From assembly GCA_963514095.1 (NCBI GenBank), contig OY741271.1:12080772-12144771 (forward strand): a DNA stretch of 64,000 nt. The letters run 5' to 3'. This DNA comes from Eutrigla gurnardus. Lineage: Eukaryota > Chordata > Actinopteri > Perciformes > Triglidae. Below the pieces are notes generated by a model. That model ran no database searches and was not told where the DNA came from. It saw nothing but the letters and a program-made list of their open reading frames with translations. This document shows, piece after piece, positions 13,371 to 23,290 of this stretch (position 1 is the first letter of the stretch; each line of letters opens with the position of its first letter). The position numbers and the translations under genes were made by a program.

Positions 13371-13539
13371 AGACAGCAACCTCTACTTCTGAAAAGTGAA
13401 GCAAACAATCAAGTGCATTAACCCTGCATTCTCTCTGTTGACCATCAGTGGGCGACTTCTCTGCATGGTTGCAAAAATAAGTCTGATTAGAATATAGTAT
13501 AGAAGTCTATGAGAAACGACCCTACTTCTCACTTGAGTT

Positions 13540-13900
13540 ATTATCTCAGTAAACATTGCAAACATGAGTTTATGGTCTCAATCTCTAGTTTCAGGTCTTA
13601 TTCAATACAACATGATGTTCATTTAGTAAATGTTGGTCCCATTTATAGTCAGATAGACCATAAAGCAGTGTACCTTGTGACTGACAGGTCGCTATACCAT
13701 GCTATGCAATTAGCTACTAAGATTGCTTTTACACTTAGACGTAAAGTGAATGTTGAATTATGAATTTGACTTTGTTAACAGCTTCACACCAGAAGCCAGA
13801 TGGAGAGAGATGCAGTAAGGTTGCTGCTCTGCCGCTTCTAGTCCCTCGATCCACCCGTCACTTCTTCACAGTCGAAATATGGTCACTTCCATGTGTTACG
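13540..13900 (+). repeat. Dispersed fish repeat, copy 2
   Basis: Co-linear with 3,880-4,250: shared 'gagtttatggt', 'cataaagcag', 'ttagctactaa', 'aacagcttca'. Here it continues into 'gtcgaaatatggtcacttcc', a segment seen again near 54,281-54,300. This copy is longer and better preserved than copy 1 and helps define the family consensus. Confidence 0.65.
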
Positions 13901-13974
13901 CCGCAAACCAAAATAAAAAGAACAAACAAACAAACAGTCAAGTCAATCTTTCCATTGTCCTTTTTTCTTGTATG

Positions 13975-16715
13975 ACATCAAGACATTGACCTGCTTAGGA
14001 GAGTCGGGTATAAACCAACTTCTAGTTTTGGCTTTCCTTGCTGCTGTAAGGAGTATCTTTTTCCCTTTTTTTGCATCGAGTCCTGCGTCACCTGGATGTC
14101 ACTGAGTGAGTCAAAGTGAGTATTCCTGACTTCTAATCAAAATGTGTTACAGTGCATCTGGCAAACGTGGACAATGTGATGTTTGTGTGTAAAGTCTCTG
14201 AGCTTCACAAGCATCTATAGAGGACCTTCATTAATGAGCACAGCCCCATAAGAGAAGATAATTAAAAATACCACTTTTTTATGAAGGCGGTTGCCAACAA
14301 GTGGCTAAATGAGTCAAAATGTCATCACCCCGTCTATTCGTTTATTAGTTGATTTTGACACTTCCTTTAAGTCGTCCATTTCAAACTATAACACTAAATT
14401 ATATTCTGAGCTCAATTCCGTTGAGATTCTCAAACACATGCATCACAAAGCACATTTACTATGTTGTATATTGTTTTTACAGCCTACAGTGAAATGGGTT
14501 CACATTCTGAATGACAGTATTTAAAATGAATCTCTTTCTAACTATAACCCATTTGAGTTCATGCTTTCCAAGTTTTATGATTTATGATTTATATATTGAT
14601 TGTTATTACAAAAAGCGATACTGTAAGGATATGGGGATCATATTTTTGATGCAGTTTTATAATATCTTCATGGAAGATTTCAGGCCAGCGTATTCCCATA
14701 GACCAGAGGTTACAAAATTACACAGTCGATCAGGGGCATAGATTTGGCTTGAAAGTTAGGGACACATGGTTGAAATGTGCCAAAAATGAAAGCAGTACAT
14801 CACAGGGTCTTGGTTTGATACTAAAGGTTTCTAAATATATTATATTCTGAATAACATCATTATCTAATTAATCAGATTTACTTTTGTTTTTGGAGGCATT
14901 AATGTCGCTGTGCTTCAAACATTTATTTTCCTGTCCTTGCAAGAACATTTGAACTTTCCTTACTTATAGCTTGAAATATATCACAATAAAATCTCCCACT
15001 CAAACTCTGACTGTACCATAAGCATACTCTGTGAAAGCACAGAGGAGTTTTCAGGGAAATAATGTTGAACTTAAAAATAGCAAGTACACTGAACTTGATC
15101 TTTCTAAGTATTAGCAACTTAAGCCAAGTTAGCCTGACTTCACTGAACAGTTGTTGTTGTGTTTACTCAGTAGAATTAAGGAGTAAGCAAGTAAGCAAAG
15201 TAAGCACAACAAATAATGATTAGTTCACAGGGATATCAGCAATGATCATGGATCTGGGAGTGTGCTCTTGTACCTTAAGAGCACTACAGGACTTTATGAA
15301 CACATGGCAATGGTGATGTTCTGTAACCACTGTTTCGGTCTATGTTTAAGTATTTGCACATTTCACATGTACAAAATGTACATGTCCACTGCATCAGTGT
15401 TGGTTGTTGGTGTTCAAGCTGTAACAAACACAAAAAAAGTCACAAAATTGTCAGCAACAACTTCAGTGAAGGCACCTAAGGCCAATGGATTTGGGCAGAG
15501 AACAAATGGCATTTCTCTCATTCTAATGACCACTGTTAACAGCTAAACACTTCTGAGCAACACACATGTGAGTCAGGTTCTTGCTCAGAACTGTTTAGCT
15601 GGTAACTGTGGTCGTTCTGGCCTGCATGCTCTGCACAAATTCATTGACCTAATTTGAAAATGCTAATTTGAAGCAGAATGACAAAATTACAAAAAGCACA
15701 GAATGTGTGCGGTGTGCATGAGGCGTCTCATCATGGATGTACTAGATAACATTATAGATTCCCATGCGAATGACATGCCATGGTTTCAGTTAGCTGCCTT
15801 GGCTACTGTTAGCTAACAGTAGCATTAACCTGGAGTTTTAGTTATCTCCACAGATGTTTGTAAATACTATGTTCAGTAAAAAATGGCCTGCCAAATCTCA
15901 ATTGTGAGTAATGGCTGACTAATGGAAATACTTTGTGAAGTGGATTAACTTACCAAGAGACTCAAAACCTTCTGCTTAGTGCAAAGATGGTGTCTCCTGT
16001 TGCCCCACGTGTGCACTACTGAGCTCAGCGTTCACTCCAGGAACAGAAAGTCCAGTTTACTCAGATGAACCTTATAGCTCTTTAAGGAATAATGAGTACT
16101 TACGCACATTCCATGAGTTAAATCAACAGGATAGTGAGAAATAAGTAAAGTACATACCTGTGATTTAAGTAAGTAAAGGTATTACATTTAAGAGTGCAGT
16201 TTGATGTCACCCCAGAAAAGATATGGATACTCTCTGGCGCCTAGCAAAGGACAAGAAGGAAGGAAGAGCAGCAAAACAAAAGGTACAGTAATGTTAATGT
16301 GATGACATGGATGAAAGTATTGATGTAATATGGGTTGTAAGGACCCATATTACATTACATCTTTTGAGCTACATGGAAGATATTTTAGTTTTTTGTTCTT
16401 TTGTGTGCCCTTGGCTGGTTAGATATGTTCCTACTTGTAGTCTGGTGGGAAAGCTCTCTGGTGGAAAGATGAAATGGTAAATTATTTTTAAATAAAGCCT
16501 TAAAGCCAGAATCTACCGGCTGTATTCAAACCAGGTACTTCCATCAGATGGAAAGATGTGTTACCAATATACACCGCAGGAGAAATGTTTAGCCACAGCA
16601 CCTCCATCCATAGTGACAACCATAGTGGTAATCAGAGCACAGACCATAAGGGCTATAGGCCTGATTTACTTATCTTTACATAAACTGCAGAGACACTGCT
16701 GTATACCTTTTTGGA
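13975..16715. other. No gene seen
   Basis: AT-rich intergenic sequence without recognisable exons. The 94-codon frame at 15,262-15,546 has no familiar motif and no splice or promoter support. Confidence 0.4.
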
Positions 16716-16718
16716 ATT

Positions 16719-16850
16719 ACAGTGGTGTGAAAAATTATTTGCCCCCTTCCTGATTTCTTCTCCTTTGCATGTTTGTCACACTTCAATGTTTCAGATCATC
16801 AAACAAAATTTAATATAAGGCAAGGATAACACAAGTAAACACAAAATACT
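16719..16850 (+). mobile_element. Mariner/Tc1-type MITE end, truncated
   Basis: Begins TA-CAGTGGTGTGAAAAATTA and continues with 'tgcccccttcctgatttctt' and 'tttcagatcatcaaac', which I recognise as a widespread fish Tc1/mariner-like non-autonomous element. Only this end is present. At about 16,850 the sequence switches abruptly to L2-type LINE, so the LINE probably inserted into it or the far part was lost. Confidence 0.65.
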
Positions 16851-18112
16851 GCGCCACCGACCGCCCCACTCTGCTCTAACCTGGTTCACATCATACCTGA
16901 CAAATGGGTCCTTTCAGGTCACATGGCTCAGTATTAGGACCGCTTCTGTTCTCACTATACACCAGATCACTAGGTTCTGTTATCACATCGCATGGATTCT
17001 CCTACCATCGCTACGCAGATGACACCCAGCTGTTCCTCTCTTTTCCCCCAACCTCTGACACTCACATTGCAACTCACATCTCGGACTGTCTGGCTGACAT
17101 CTCTGTCTGGACAACTGCACCTCAAGTTTAACCTGAATAAAACCGAACTCCTCTTCATCCCAGGGAAAGACTGCCCTCGCATGGACCTGTCGGTCACTGT
17201 CGAGGGCATCACAGTATTGCCGTCGTCAACTGCGAGGAACCTGGGTGTAATCCTCGATGACCAACTATCCTGCACCCCCAACATCACTGCTGTGGCCTCG
17301 ATCCTGCAGATTTGCCCTCTACAATATCCGCAGGATTCGGACCTTCCTCACAAAGGATGCAACGCAACTCCTGGTCCAAGCACTGGTCATCTCCCGCCTT
17401 GACTACTGCAACTCTCTCCTTGCCGGACTCCCGGCCTCTGTGATTAAACCATTGCAGCGTATCCAGAACGCTGAGGCACGCCTTATCTTCAATCTACCCA
17501 AATTCTCCCATGTGACCCCCCTCCTCCATGACCTCCACTGGCTCCCTGTTGCAGCACGCATCCAATTCAAGACAATGGCACTGGCCTTCAGGGCCATCAA
17601 TGGAACGGCACCCGTCTACCTTCAAACACTGGTCAAACCTCATGCCCCGAAGCGAGCACTTCGCTCCTCTACTTCAGCTGGCTGGCTGGTACCACCATCG
17701 CTGAAATCAAACAAATATCGCTCAGCAAAGTCCAGACTCTTCTCTGTTCTGGCGCCTCAGTGGTGGAACGAACTTCCGACCAACGTCAGGACAGCAGAGT
17801 CATTTGCCATCTTCCGAAAAAGGCTCAAGACTCACCTGTTCAGACTTCACCTCGACTCTACATAGCATGACCCACTAACAACCCCCCCCCCCAAAAAAAA
17901 CTTACTTATAGCACTCTGATCATAGCACTGTTGCTCTTAACGTGCTACGTTACTCAGATGAGGACCTAACACTTCTATTTTTAGCTCTTACTTTATCGGC
18001 AATGATACATTGTGGTTTCTTTGTTTCCTTCTTTTGACAAATGTACTTATTGTAAGTCGCTTTGGACAAAAGCGTCTGCTAAATGACCTAAATGTAAATG
18101 TAAATGAGAAGG
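16851..18112 (+). mobile_element. L2-clade LINE, 5'-truncated and frameshifted
   Basis: The plus strand encodes the C-terminal half of a LINE reverse transcriptase. GSVLGPLLFSLYT lies near 16,925, followed by the catalytic YADDTQLF near 17,010. Then come the RNLGVILDDQL block (near 17,240) and a 202-codon open stretch (17,257-17,865) with ISRLDYCNSLLAGLP, HWLPVAARIQFK and APQWWNELP. At least two frameshifts separate these blocks, so the copy is not active. The 3' end carries the diagnostic 'agtcgctttggacaaaagcg' tail followed by 'aatgtaaatgtaaatg'. The same tail occurs again at 35,170-35,412. Confidence 0.88.
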
Positions 18113-18119
18113 AGGCAGG

Positions 18120-18210
18120 CAGCTTAAGAGCGCCTGCACCTCTTATCATAGAGGTAAACCATCCCTTGTCCATCCATGACAGATGGCAGAACTCCTGGTG
18201 AGACTCATGC
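18120..18210 (-). pseudogene. Oldest, degraded copy of the USP-like gene 3' end (copy 0)
   Basis: The stretch 'gcgcctg...atagaggtaaac...tgtc...gatg' followed by 'aactcctggtgagactc' parallels the conserved 3'-end block of copies 1-3 (18,424-18,500; 19,803-19,880; 20,436-20,515). It is more diverged than those. It directly follows the LINE tail. Only the last codons and 3' flank are represented. Confidence 0.5.
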
Positions 18211-18500
18211 AGAAACCTGCTGCCGGACCTGCACTCACCTGAACTGGAAAAAAACGAGTGGTGGGCTGCAACGGCTCCCCGCCAGAACCCCAGCGCGCGT
18301 TGAGTGTGAGGCACCGTTCAATGCTGCTCCCAGCCTTAATTTTTTTTTTTTGTATGTGCATATTTTGGGGAAACCGGAGTACCCGGAGAAAACCCATGAA
18401 GAGAAGGCTGGCAGGGTTTTTAGCAGCGCCTGTCAAGCTTTACATAGAGGTAAACGGTTCCATGTCTGTCGATGTCAGTTGGCTGGTCTCCTCGTGAGAC
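18188..18500 (-). pseudogene. Truncated USP-like 3'-end copy 1
   Basis: Contains, in plus order, a CTCCTGGTGAGACTC block, a poly-T stretch, 'ggggaaaccggagtacccgg', and 'agcgcctgtcaagctttac' followed by 'gaggtaaacggttccatg'. On the minus strand the last part matches the C-terminal codons of the gene at 20,431-21,600 (…RHGT-x-YLYVKLDRRC-stop). Homology stops at 'gagac', where a 692-bp element is inserted. The rest of the protease is missing, so this is a non-functional 3' remnant. Confidence 0.7.
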
Positions 18501-19192
18501 AGTAGCCATGTTTCCATCCAAAGTGATTCGAATTACTGGGAAATGCGCATTAAAAGAAATTCGAATCATGTGTGTTTCCATCAAAAGAACGGACTTTGGT
18601 GAAAACTACAAATTCGCGCGAGTTTTCTAAGTCACGCGAGATTTTCCGCGGGTTGGCATGGCAACCAGCCTGTAAACATTCCGTCGTCTTCTTGCCGGTG
18701 ACACCGGCTGGACCGGCCTGTGCTTGGGTGAGGTGCATGGGCTTTTCACACAGCCTTGTGGGCACAAGTGGCCCGAGTTCGGCCGTGTTCAGCTGTCTGT
18801 CTCCCGGCTGGTTTGCGTGCTGCGCGTCTTGGCGTTTCGCGTTCGACGGAGAGTCCGCCTGTGTGGACTCGCGTGGGGCTGGGCGGGCCGGTGTTTGACC
18901 GATGTCCGAGGGCTTTTCAGCAAGCTCTGACGGTGAGAGTCCCGACAGTTCGGCGTGGTTGAGGTCTCTATTTAAATGTCAAACACCGGAAGCAGTCGGG
19001 GTGAAAGTGCGCTACGTCACACTTGATTCGCATACAGCTGTTTCCATCCCATTCGAATCAACCAAAACCCGGCCATAGCGAGCGTATTTCATTTTGTGCG
19101 AATCAGGGGATTTTAATGCGAATCACGGCGTTTCCATCATCATTTTCCGATGCGATACATCTAGATGCGCAACAGCTGATGGAAACGCACCT
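18501..19192. mobile_element. CpG-rich MITE inserted in the USP 3'-end array
   Basis: Comparison with copy 2 defines the insertion: copy 2 reads 'gtgagactgtgatacgag' without a break, whereas here 692 bases lie between 'gagac' and 'tgtgatacgag'. The ends share the sequence GTTTCCATC in inverted orientation, and more 'tttccatc' blocks lie inside. The body is GC-rich and has no transposase. Open frames inside it (for example 18,572-18,898) look non-coding. No clear target duplication was found. Confidence 0.65.
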
Positions 19193-19880
19193 TGTGATAC
19201 GAGCTGAATATGTGCAAAAGTATGAAAAAGCTGAATAGCTGAAGAGAATATTGAAAAAGCTGAATATGTGCAAAAGTATTTGAAAAGAATATGAAAGGCA
19301 AAAAAATGTTGAAGACAAGTTGAAATGTCCTTAAAGAGCTGAACATTTTAATATTTGAATGTTCTTTTTGTTTGAAGTATTAGTAGGGTACTAATAGAAG
19401 TAGTAGTAGTAGTATCAGTAGTAGTAGTAGTAGTAGTAGTAGCAGTAGTACTAGTAGTATTAGTAGAAGTAGTATTAGTAGTAGCAGTAGTATTAGTAGT
19501 AGCAGTAGTATTAGCAGTAGTACATAAAAGCATTTCCACCAATGACAAAATACATTTGTGAATCCTTCGCTGTCCATTCATTATTAATGAGACTGAACTG
19601 ACCCCATATAACTCCTGGTGAGACTCTTGCAGAAATCTGCTGCTGGACCCGCACTTAAATACACGCATTGAGTGCGAGGGACCGTTCAATGCTGCTCCCA
19701 GCCTTAATTTTTTTTTGTTGTTGTTTTTTTTTGTGTGTGCATATTTTGGGGAAACCGGAGTACCCGGAGAAAACCCATGAAGAGAAGGCTGGCAGGGTTT
19801 TTAGCAGCGCCTGTCAAGCTTTACATAGAGGTAAACGGTTCCATGTCTGTCGATGTCAGTTGGCTGGTCTCCTTGTGAGA
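19193..19880 (-). pseudogene. Truncated USP-like 3'-end copy 2
   Basis: One array unit of about 690 bases. It starts 'tgtgatacgagctgaatatg' and includes a run of AGT triplets (19,393-19,527), 'aaagcatttccaccaatgac' and 'ataactcctggtgagactc'. It ends with the conserved stop-codon block of the protease. On the minus strand the last 28 or so codons (ITVSQGDQPTDIDRHGTVY…) are open and close to the intact gene's. Everything upstream of ITV is replaced by the repeat unit. Confidence 0.75.
19393..19527. repeat. (AGT)n trinucleotide array
   Basis: Imperfect AGT/AGC/ATT triplets. A shorter version with the same flanks occurs at about 20,080-20,185, so the triplet array is part of the duplicated unit and has changed length between copies. 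Confidence 0.9.
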
Positions 19881-20430
19881 CTGTGATACGAGCTGAATAT
19901 GTGCAAAAGTATGAAAAAGCTGAATAGCTGAAGAGAATATTGAAAAAGCTGAATATGTGCAAAGTATTTGAAAAGAATATGAAAGGCAAAAAAATGTTGA
20001 AGACAAGTTGAAATGTCCTTAAAGAGCCGAACATTTTAATATTTGAATGTTCTTTTTGTTTGAAGTATTAGTAGGGTACTAATAGAAGTAGTAGGAGTAG
20101 TATCAGTAGTAGTAGCAGTAGTATTAGTAGAAGTAGTATTAGTAGTAGCAGTAGTATTAGTAGTAGCAGTAGTATTAGCAGTAGTACATAAAAGCGTTTC
20201 CACCAATGACAAAATACATTTGTGAATCCTTCTCTGTGCATTCATTATTGAGACTGAACTGACCCCATATAACTCCTGGTGAGACTCTTGCAGAAACCTG
20301 CTGCTGGACCCGCACTTAAATACACGCGTTCAATGCTGCTCGCAGCCTTAATTTTTTTTTTTTTTTTGTGTGTGTGTGCATATTTTGGGGAAACCGGAGA
20401 AACCCCGTGAAGAGAAGGCTTGCAGGGTTT
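19881..20430. repeat. Array unit 3, the 3' flank of the intact USP-like gene
   Basis: Repeats the order of 19,193-19,800: 'gatacgagctgaatatgtgc', a 'gcaaaaaaatgttgaagac' block, an AGT array (about 20,080-20,185), 'aaagcgtttccaccaatgac', 'ataactcctggtgagactc', a poly-T stretch and 'ggggaaaccggag'. It then runs directly into the stop codon end of the intact gene. So the intact gene lies at one end of a head-to-tail array whose other members kept only the 3' terminus. Confidence 0.75.
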
Positions 20431-21600
20431 TTAGCAGCGCCTGTCAAGCTTTACATAGAGGTAAATGGTTCCATGTCTGTCGATGTCAGTTGACTGGTCT
20501 CCTCTTGAGACTGTGATACAATCATCGTCTGCTTTGACGGTGATGCGAGGATACTCGGAGAACAAATGGGACCACATGTGGCCGTTGACTGCGCTCTGAC
20601 AGATGACAGCGGACAGGGAGTATAACTGTACCCAGTCTGCATCCACTGGAATCTCTATGAATTTGGACAGAGCGACGGGGGCTCTGCGTGGAGGCAGGTA
20701 GAGGGTCACGATGTCCGCGTCTTCACACGCTGTACGTTTCTCTACTCTGGAGCCGCATGATGAACAGGGTTCTTGGTTGAACTGCACTCGCTGGAGCTCA
20801 AAGCTAAATTTGAGCAGAGTTGCAGTCGTGCTGCAGAATCCACTTGGTGTGGGTAAATCATAAATGCTGCCCAGGTCTAAGCTGTTGAACCTGGTGCATT
20901 CACATCGTCCACAGTTGCTTGTTTCTGTCACCCGGATCTTTGTGGACACCCCACATTCATTTAACCACACCAACAGGTGCTCTAATACACTCCGTGGGTC
21001 GCTGTGCTGTAACGGGATTGTCTCGGATAGTTCCTGCAGGACCAGAGCGAGTTCCGGCAGATAGAAGTTCCTCCCTGGGTTTTGGAGAGCTTCTAGAAAG
21101 AGTCCGGCGTACAGCGGTGTTGTTGCAAACGGTGTCAGAGACTCTGGCCGTCGGTGCATCAGTTTGACCCGCACCACTTTCGGGTTGAGTGCAGCTTGTA
21201 ATACTGCATTCATGCAACCATTGTTCTGTCCCTCAGGGAACCTGCAGATGTTCCTGCAGGGATCAGTTGATTGAAACTTCTCGTAACTGAGTTTCCTGGC
21301 GCTGATTTCTTCCATTCTTGTGTGGCATTCTGGGTCAGCCTCGGATGCAGAAAACGCTGCGGCAGTGGTGTCGGTTTCTTCATGACTATCACTGTCTTCT
21401 TGACCCTCAGGGAACCAGGGAACAGTTAATTTTCTCCTGCCGCCAGCTGCTGCAGGAGCCGCGGTTTCTGCAGCAGCAGCAGGAGCCGCTGCGGGTCCTG
21501 GGGCAATGGTGTCTTCTTGACCCATGTATGAGTCGAAGAGTCTCCTTGCAGCTCTGGTGACTAACGCGCCTGCATGTAAACCGAGAATTAGGATCGACAT
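20431..21600 (-). CDS. Intronless ubiquitin carboxyl-terminal hydrolase (USP-like), 389 aa
   Basis: USP enzymes are cysteine proteases that remove ubiquitin from proteins. Seen here: a Cys box FPEGQNNGCMNAVLQ with the nucleophile at Cys129, diverged from the usual NxGNTC; a finger region with two Cys pairs (residues 230-235 and 279-282); and a His box NGHMWSH with His341. Asp residues at 358-360 and a final strand like USP C-termini (TIYLYVKL) follow. The catalytic set therefore looks present, though the core is short. Residues 1-20 are hydrophobic/basic and 34-53 Ala/Pro-rich. FPEGQ occurs twice (63-67, 121-125). There is no intron, and a TATA-like box lies 109 bases upstream. Being intronless and part of an array suggests a retrogene-derived, fish-expanded family (inference). 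Activity is not shown, and the exact subfamily is not recognised. Confidence 0.78.
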   Translation of the reverse strand: MSILILGLHAGALVTRAARRLFDSYMGQEDTIAPGPAAAPAAAAETAAPAAAGGRRKLTVPWFPEGQEDSDSHEETDTTAAAFSASEADPECHTRMEEISARKLSYEKFQSTDPCRNICRFPEGQNNGCMNAVLQAALNPKVVRVKLMHRRPESLTPFATTPLYAGLFLEALQNPGRNFYLPELALVLQELSETIPLQHSDPRSVLEHLLVWLNECGVSTKIRVTETSNCGRCECTRFNSLDLGSIYDLPTPSGFCSTTATLLKFSFELQRVQFNQEPCSSCGSRVEKRTACEDADIVTLYLPPRRAPVALSKFIEIPVDADWVQLYSLSAVICQSAVNGHMWSHLFSEYPRITVKADDDCITVSRGDQSTDIDRHGTIYLYVKLDRRC

Positions 21601-21708
21601 GTTGCTGTGAGGATTAGTGTGAATGTGAGGAGAACTGGATCGGTTGTTCAGTTTGTCTTTGCTTGTCTGTCTCAGACTGCTTGTAACTTCAGGCGATCAG
21701 AACGTTGC

Positions 21709-21715
21709 TTTATAG
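21709..21715 (-). promoter_or_regulatory. TATA-like box of the USP-like gene
   Basis: CTATAAA on the minus strand, 109 bases upstream of the ATG at 21,600. With the usual 25-30 base spacing, transcription would start near 21,680 and give a leader of about 80 bases. Confidence 0.45.
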
Positions 21716-21739
21716 ACAGGCGAGCTGGACCAGGCTTTG

Positions 21740-21910
21740 ATGTCAGTGACGTAAGCAACAACGCAGTACATCAAAGGCATGCTACGTCACAAAATAATGA
21801 CGCTCAGTAATCGAACCGATTACCCCCCCCCCCCACCTGTGACCGAGTTACGGTACATTCACTCCTGACAGAGTTGATTACAACATCCGGCTTGGACGTT
21901 GCCGCCAGAT
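21740..21910. promoter_or_regulatory. Possible divergent promoter region
   Basis: Between the minus-strand USP-like gene and the plus-strand decayed gene. It carries TGACGTA at 21,747-21,753 (plus), the same 7-mer on the minus strand at 21,783-21,789, TGACG at 21,798, a C-run near 21,825-21,834 and an ETS-like CATCCGG near 21,887. CRE/ATF-type half sites facing each other are typical of CpG-type promoters. Downstream on the plus strand, 'agcctaaag|gtaaga' near 21,992 could end a leader exon. This is inference only. Confidence 0.3.
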
Positions 21911-22079
21911 GCGTGTCTTTTTCACTCGCGTCGGTTGGTAGCAGGAGAAGACGGCAAAGAAGCTGTGTGGAATATTAGGTTTATAGCCTAAAGGTAAGAA
22001 CCTAATATATTGGCTTCTACAGGATGGTCATCGCAATATGAAGTCGTGTTAACCGAGTGAAGCGACTGAAATGCCGTTG

Positions 22080-22230
22080 ACGCTGACCAGCCTGGTTTAT
22101 ACTTCTGCGGCGCCGCCACGGCTAGCAAAACCCTCTGCTAGCCTGCGCGCAGTCCGCGGCGCCACATACCCTACGCAGCCACAGCGCGTATGCGAGGGCT
22201 GTGTTGGTCGGCGCTGTCGGCGTGTCTGTG
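22080..22230. mobile_element. GC-rich DNA element end (fragment)
   Basis: Starts 'ggtttatacttctgcggcg' and is CpG-dense, resembling the end of a common fish DNA transposon. The matching inverted end was not found nearby, so it is a partial copy or my recognition is wrong. Confidence 0.3.
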
Positions 22231-22388
22231 AGCTCATGTGCAGCTAAAAATATTACACTGGTTAACTCTCCATCTTGAGAATTTTCAGCGTATTACTTTC
22301 CTTTGGCCCCGTGTAAAAACGGAGCGTGGGGGGGGGGCGGTAATTTCTCAAAATAATTCCTTGCACATTTCTCCCCTTATTCTACAAG

Positions 22389-22870
22389 GTGCAGTCAAAA
22401 GATGTGGCAATGTTGCTCAATGTGAAGTACCAAAATACCAAGAAGTAGCCTACATCCGATCACTGTCGGGGTTCACCTAAATGGATTTCATCACTCAAGG
22501 TGAGTAGCCATCTCATTGCTGCCTTCACAACAAATATACACAAGGATTGATATATTTAGAGTGGCTATTTGGGAATCAACTTGTGAAATAAATAAAAAAA
22601 AATACATTGCAATTACATTGCAGGCATGTTACAGCTACTTTTTATTTCTTTTAGACTCCTCCCTTTTGGATCATTCAACATCCTCCCTCAGGGATACCAA
22701 CACACCACTTTCTTCAAGTGACAATGACCACTCCAGTCTAAAGAACATGGGATTCCCATATGGCAGACCCACATCCAGATCTGAAGTCACACCCAGGCCT
22801 AGCACAGAAGTGTCTGAGTCAGAGACTGCAAAAGATGTACTCGGGGGCAGCAGATGTAATTTACATTGTT
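22389..22870 (+). pseudogene. Possible 5' exons of the decayed SAMD3-like gene
   Basis: A block bounded by 'ctacaag' and the donor AAG|GTGAGT (22,389-22,499) reads MLLNVKYQNTKK before a stop. A second block after a good polypyrimidine-AG (from 22,655) is an open Ser/Thr-rich stretch (SSLLDHSTSSLRDTNTPLSS and onward). Both are plausible N-terminal exons of the gene whose clearer exons lie at 24,663-27,121, but the similarity is too weak to be sure. Confidence 0.3.
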
Positions 22871-23290
22871 GACCATCATAAAGTGTCAAACTTTTTTTTG
22901 CTGAAATTGCTGATCAGTTTCGGTGTGAGAAACCCTCCTTAATCAGTGGTTGTAACCTTTACTCTTAATCTTGTGTAATATTGTTAAAATTATTTTTATC
23001 CTGAAAATCTGACTTGTACACTGAAAACTCAATTTTCTGTTACCCAAATAGATGGTAGAAAATGCCTTGCTTTGCAAACCCGGGGGTGAGGATGTCATCA
23101 GACTACTAGGCAGAAAAGTCACTCGCTCACCGCACCCGGAGACAGCTTGTCAACATATTGGCTAGCCATATGACTGAGAGTCATGGGTGAGTTTTAAGTG
23201 AACGGTTGGATTGTAAACATTACATTAAGAAAGATCGTAATGAATTTTAAAAAATACATTGCATTGAATTAAAGAAAGTGGAGAAGTTTT

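Noticed and set aside
18572..18962. Overlapping open frames of 68-108 codons
   Set aside because: They lie inside the CpG-rich MITE inserted in the USP array. GC-rich DNA gives long chance frames.
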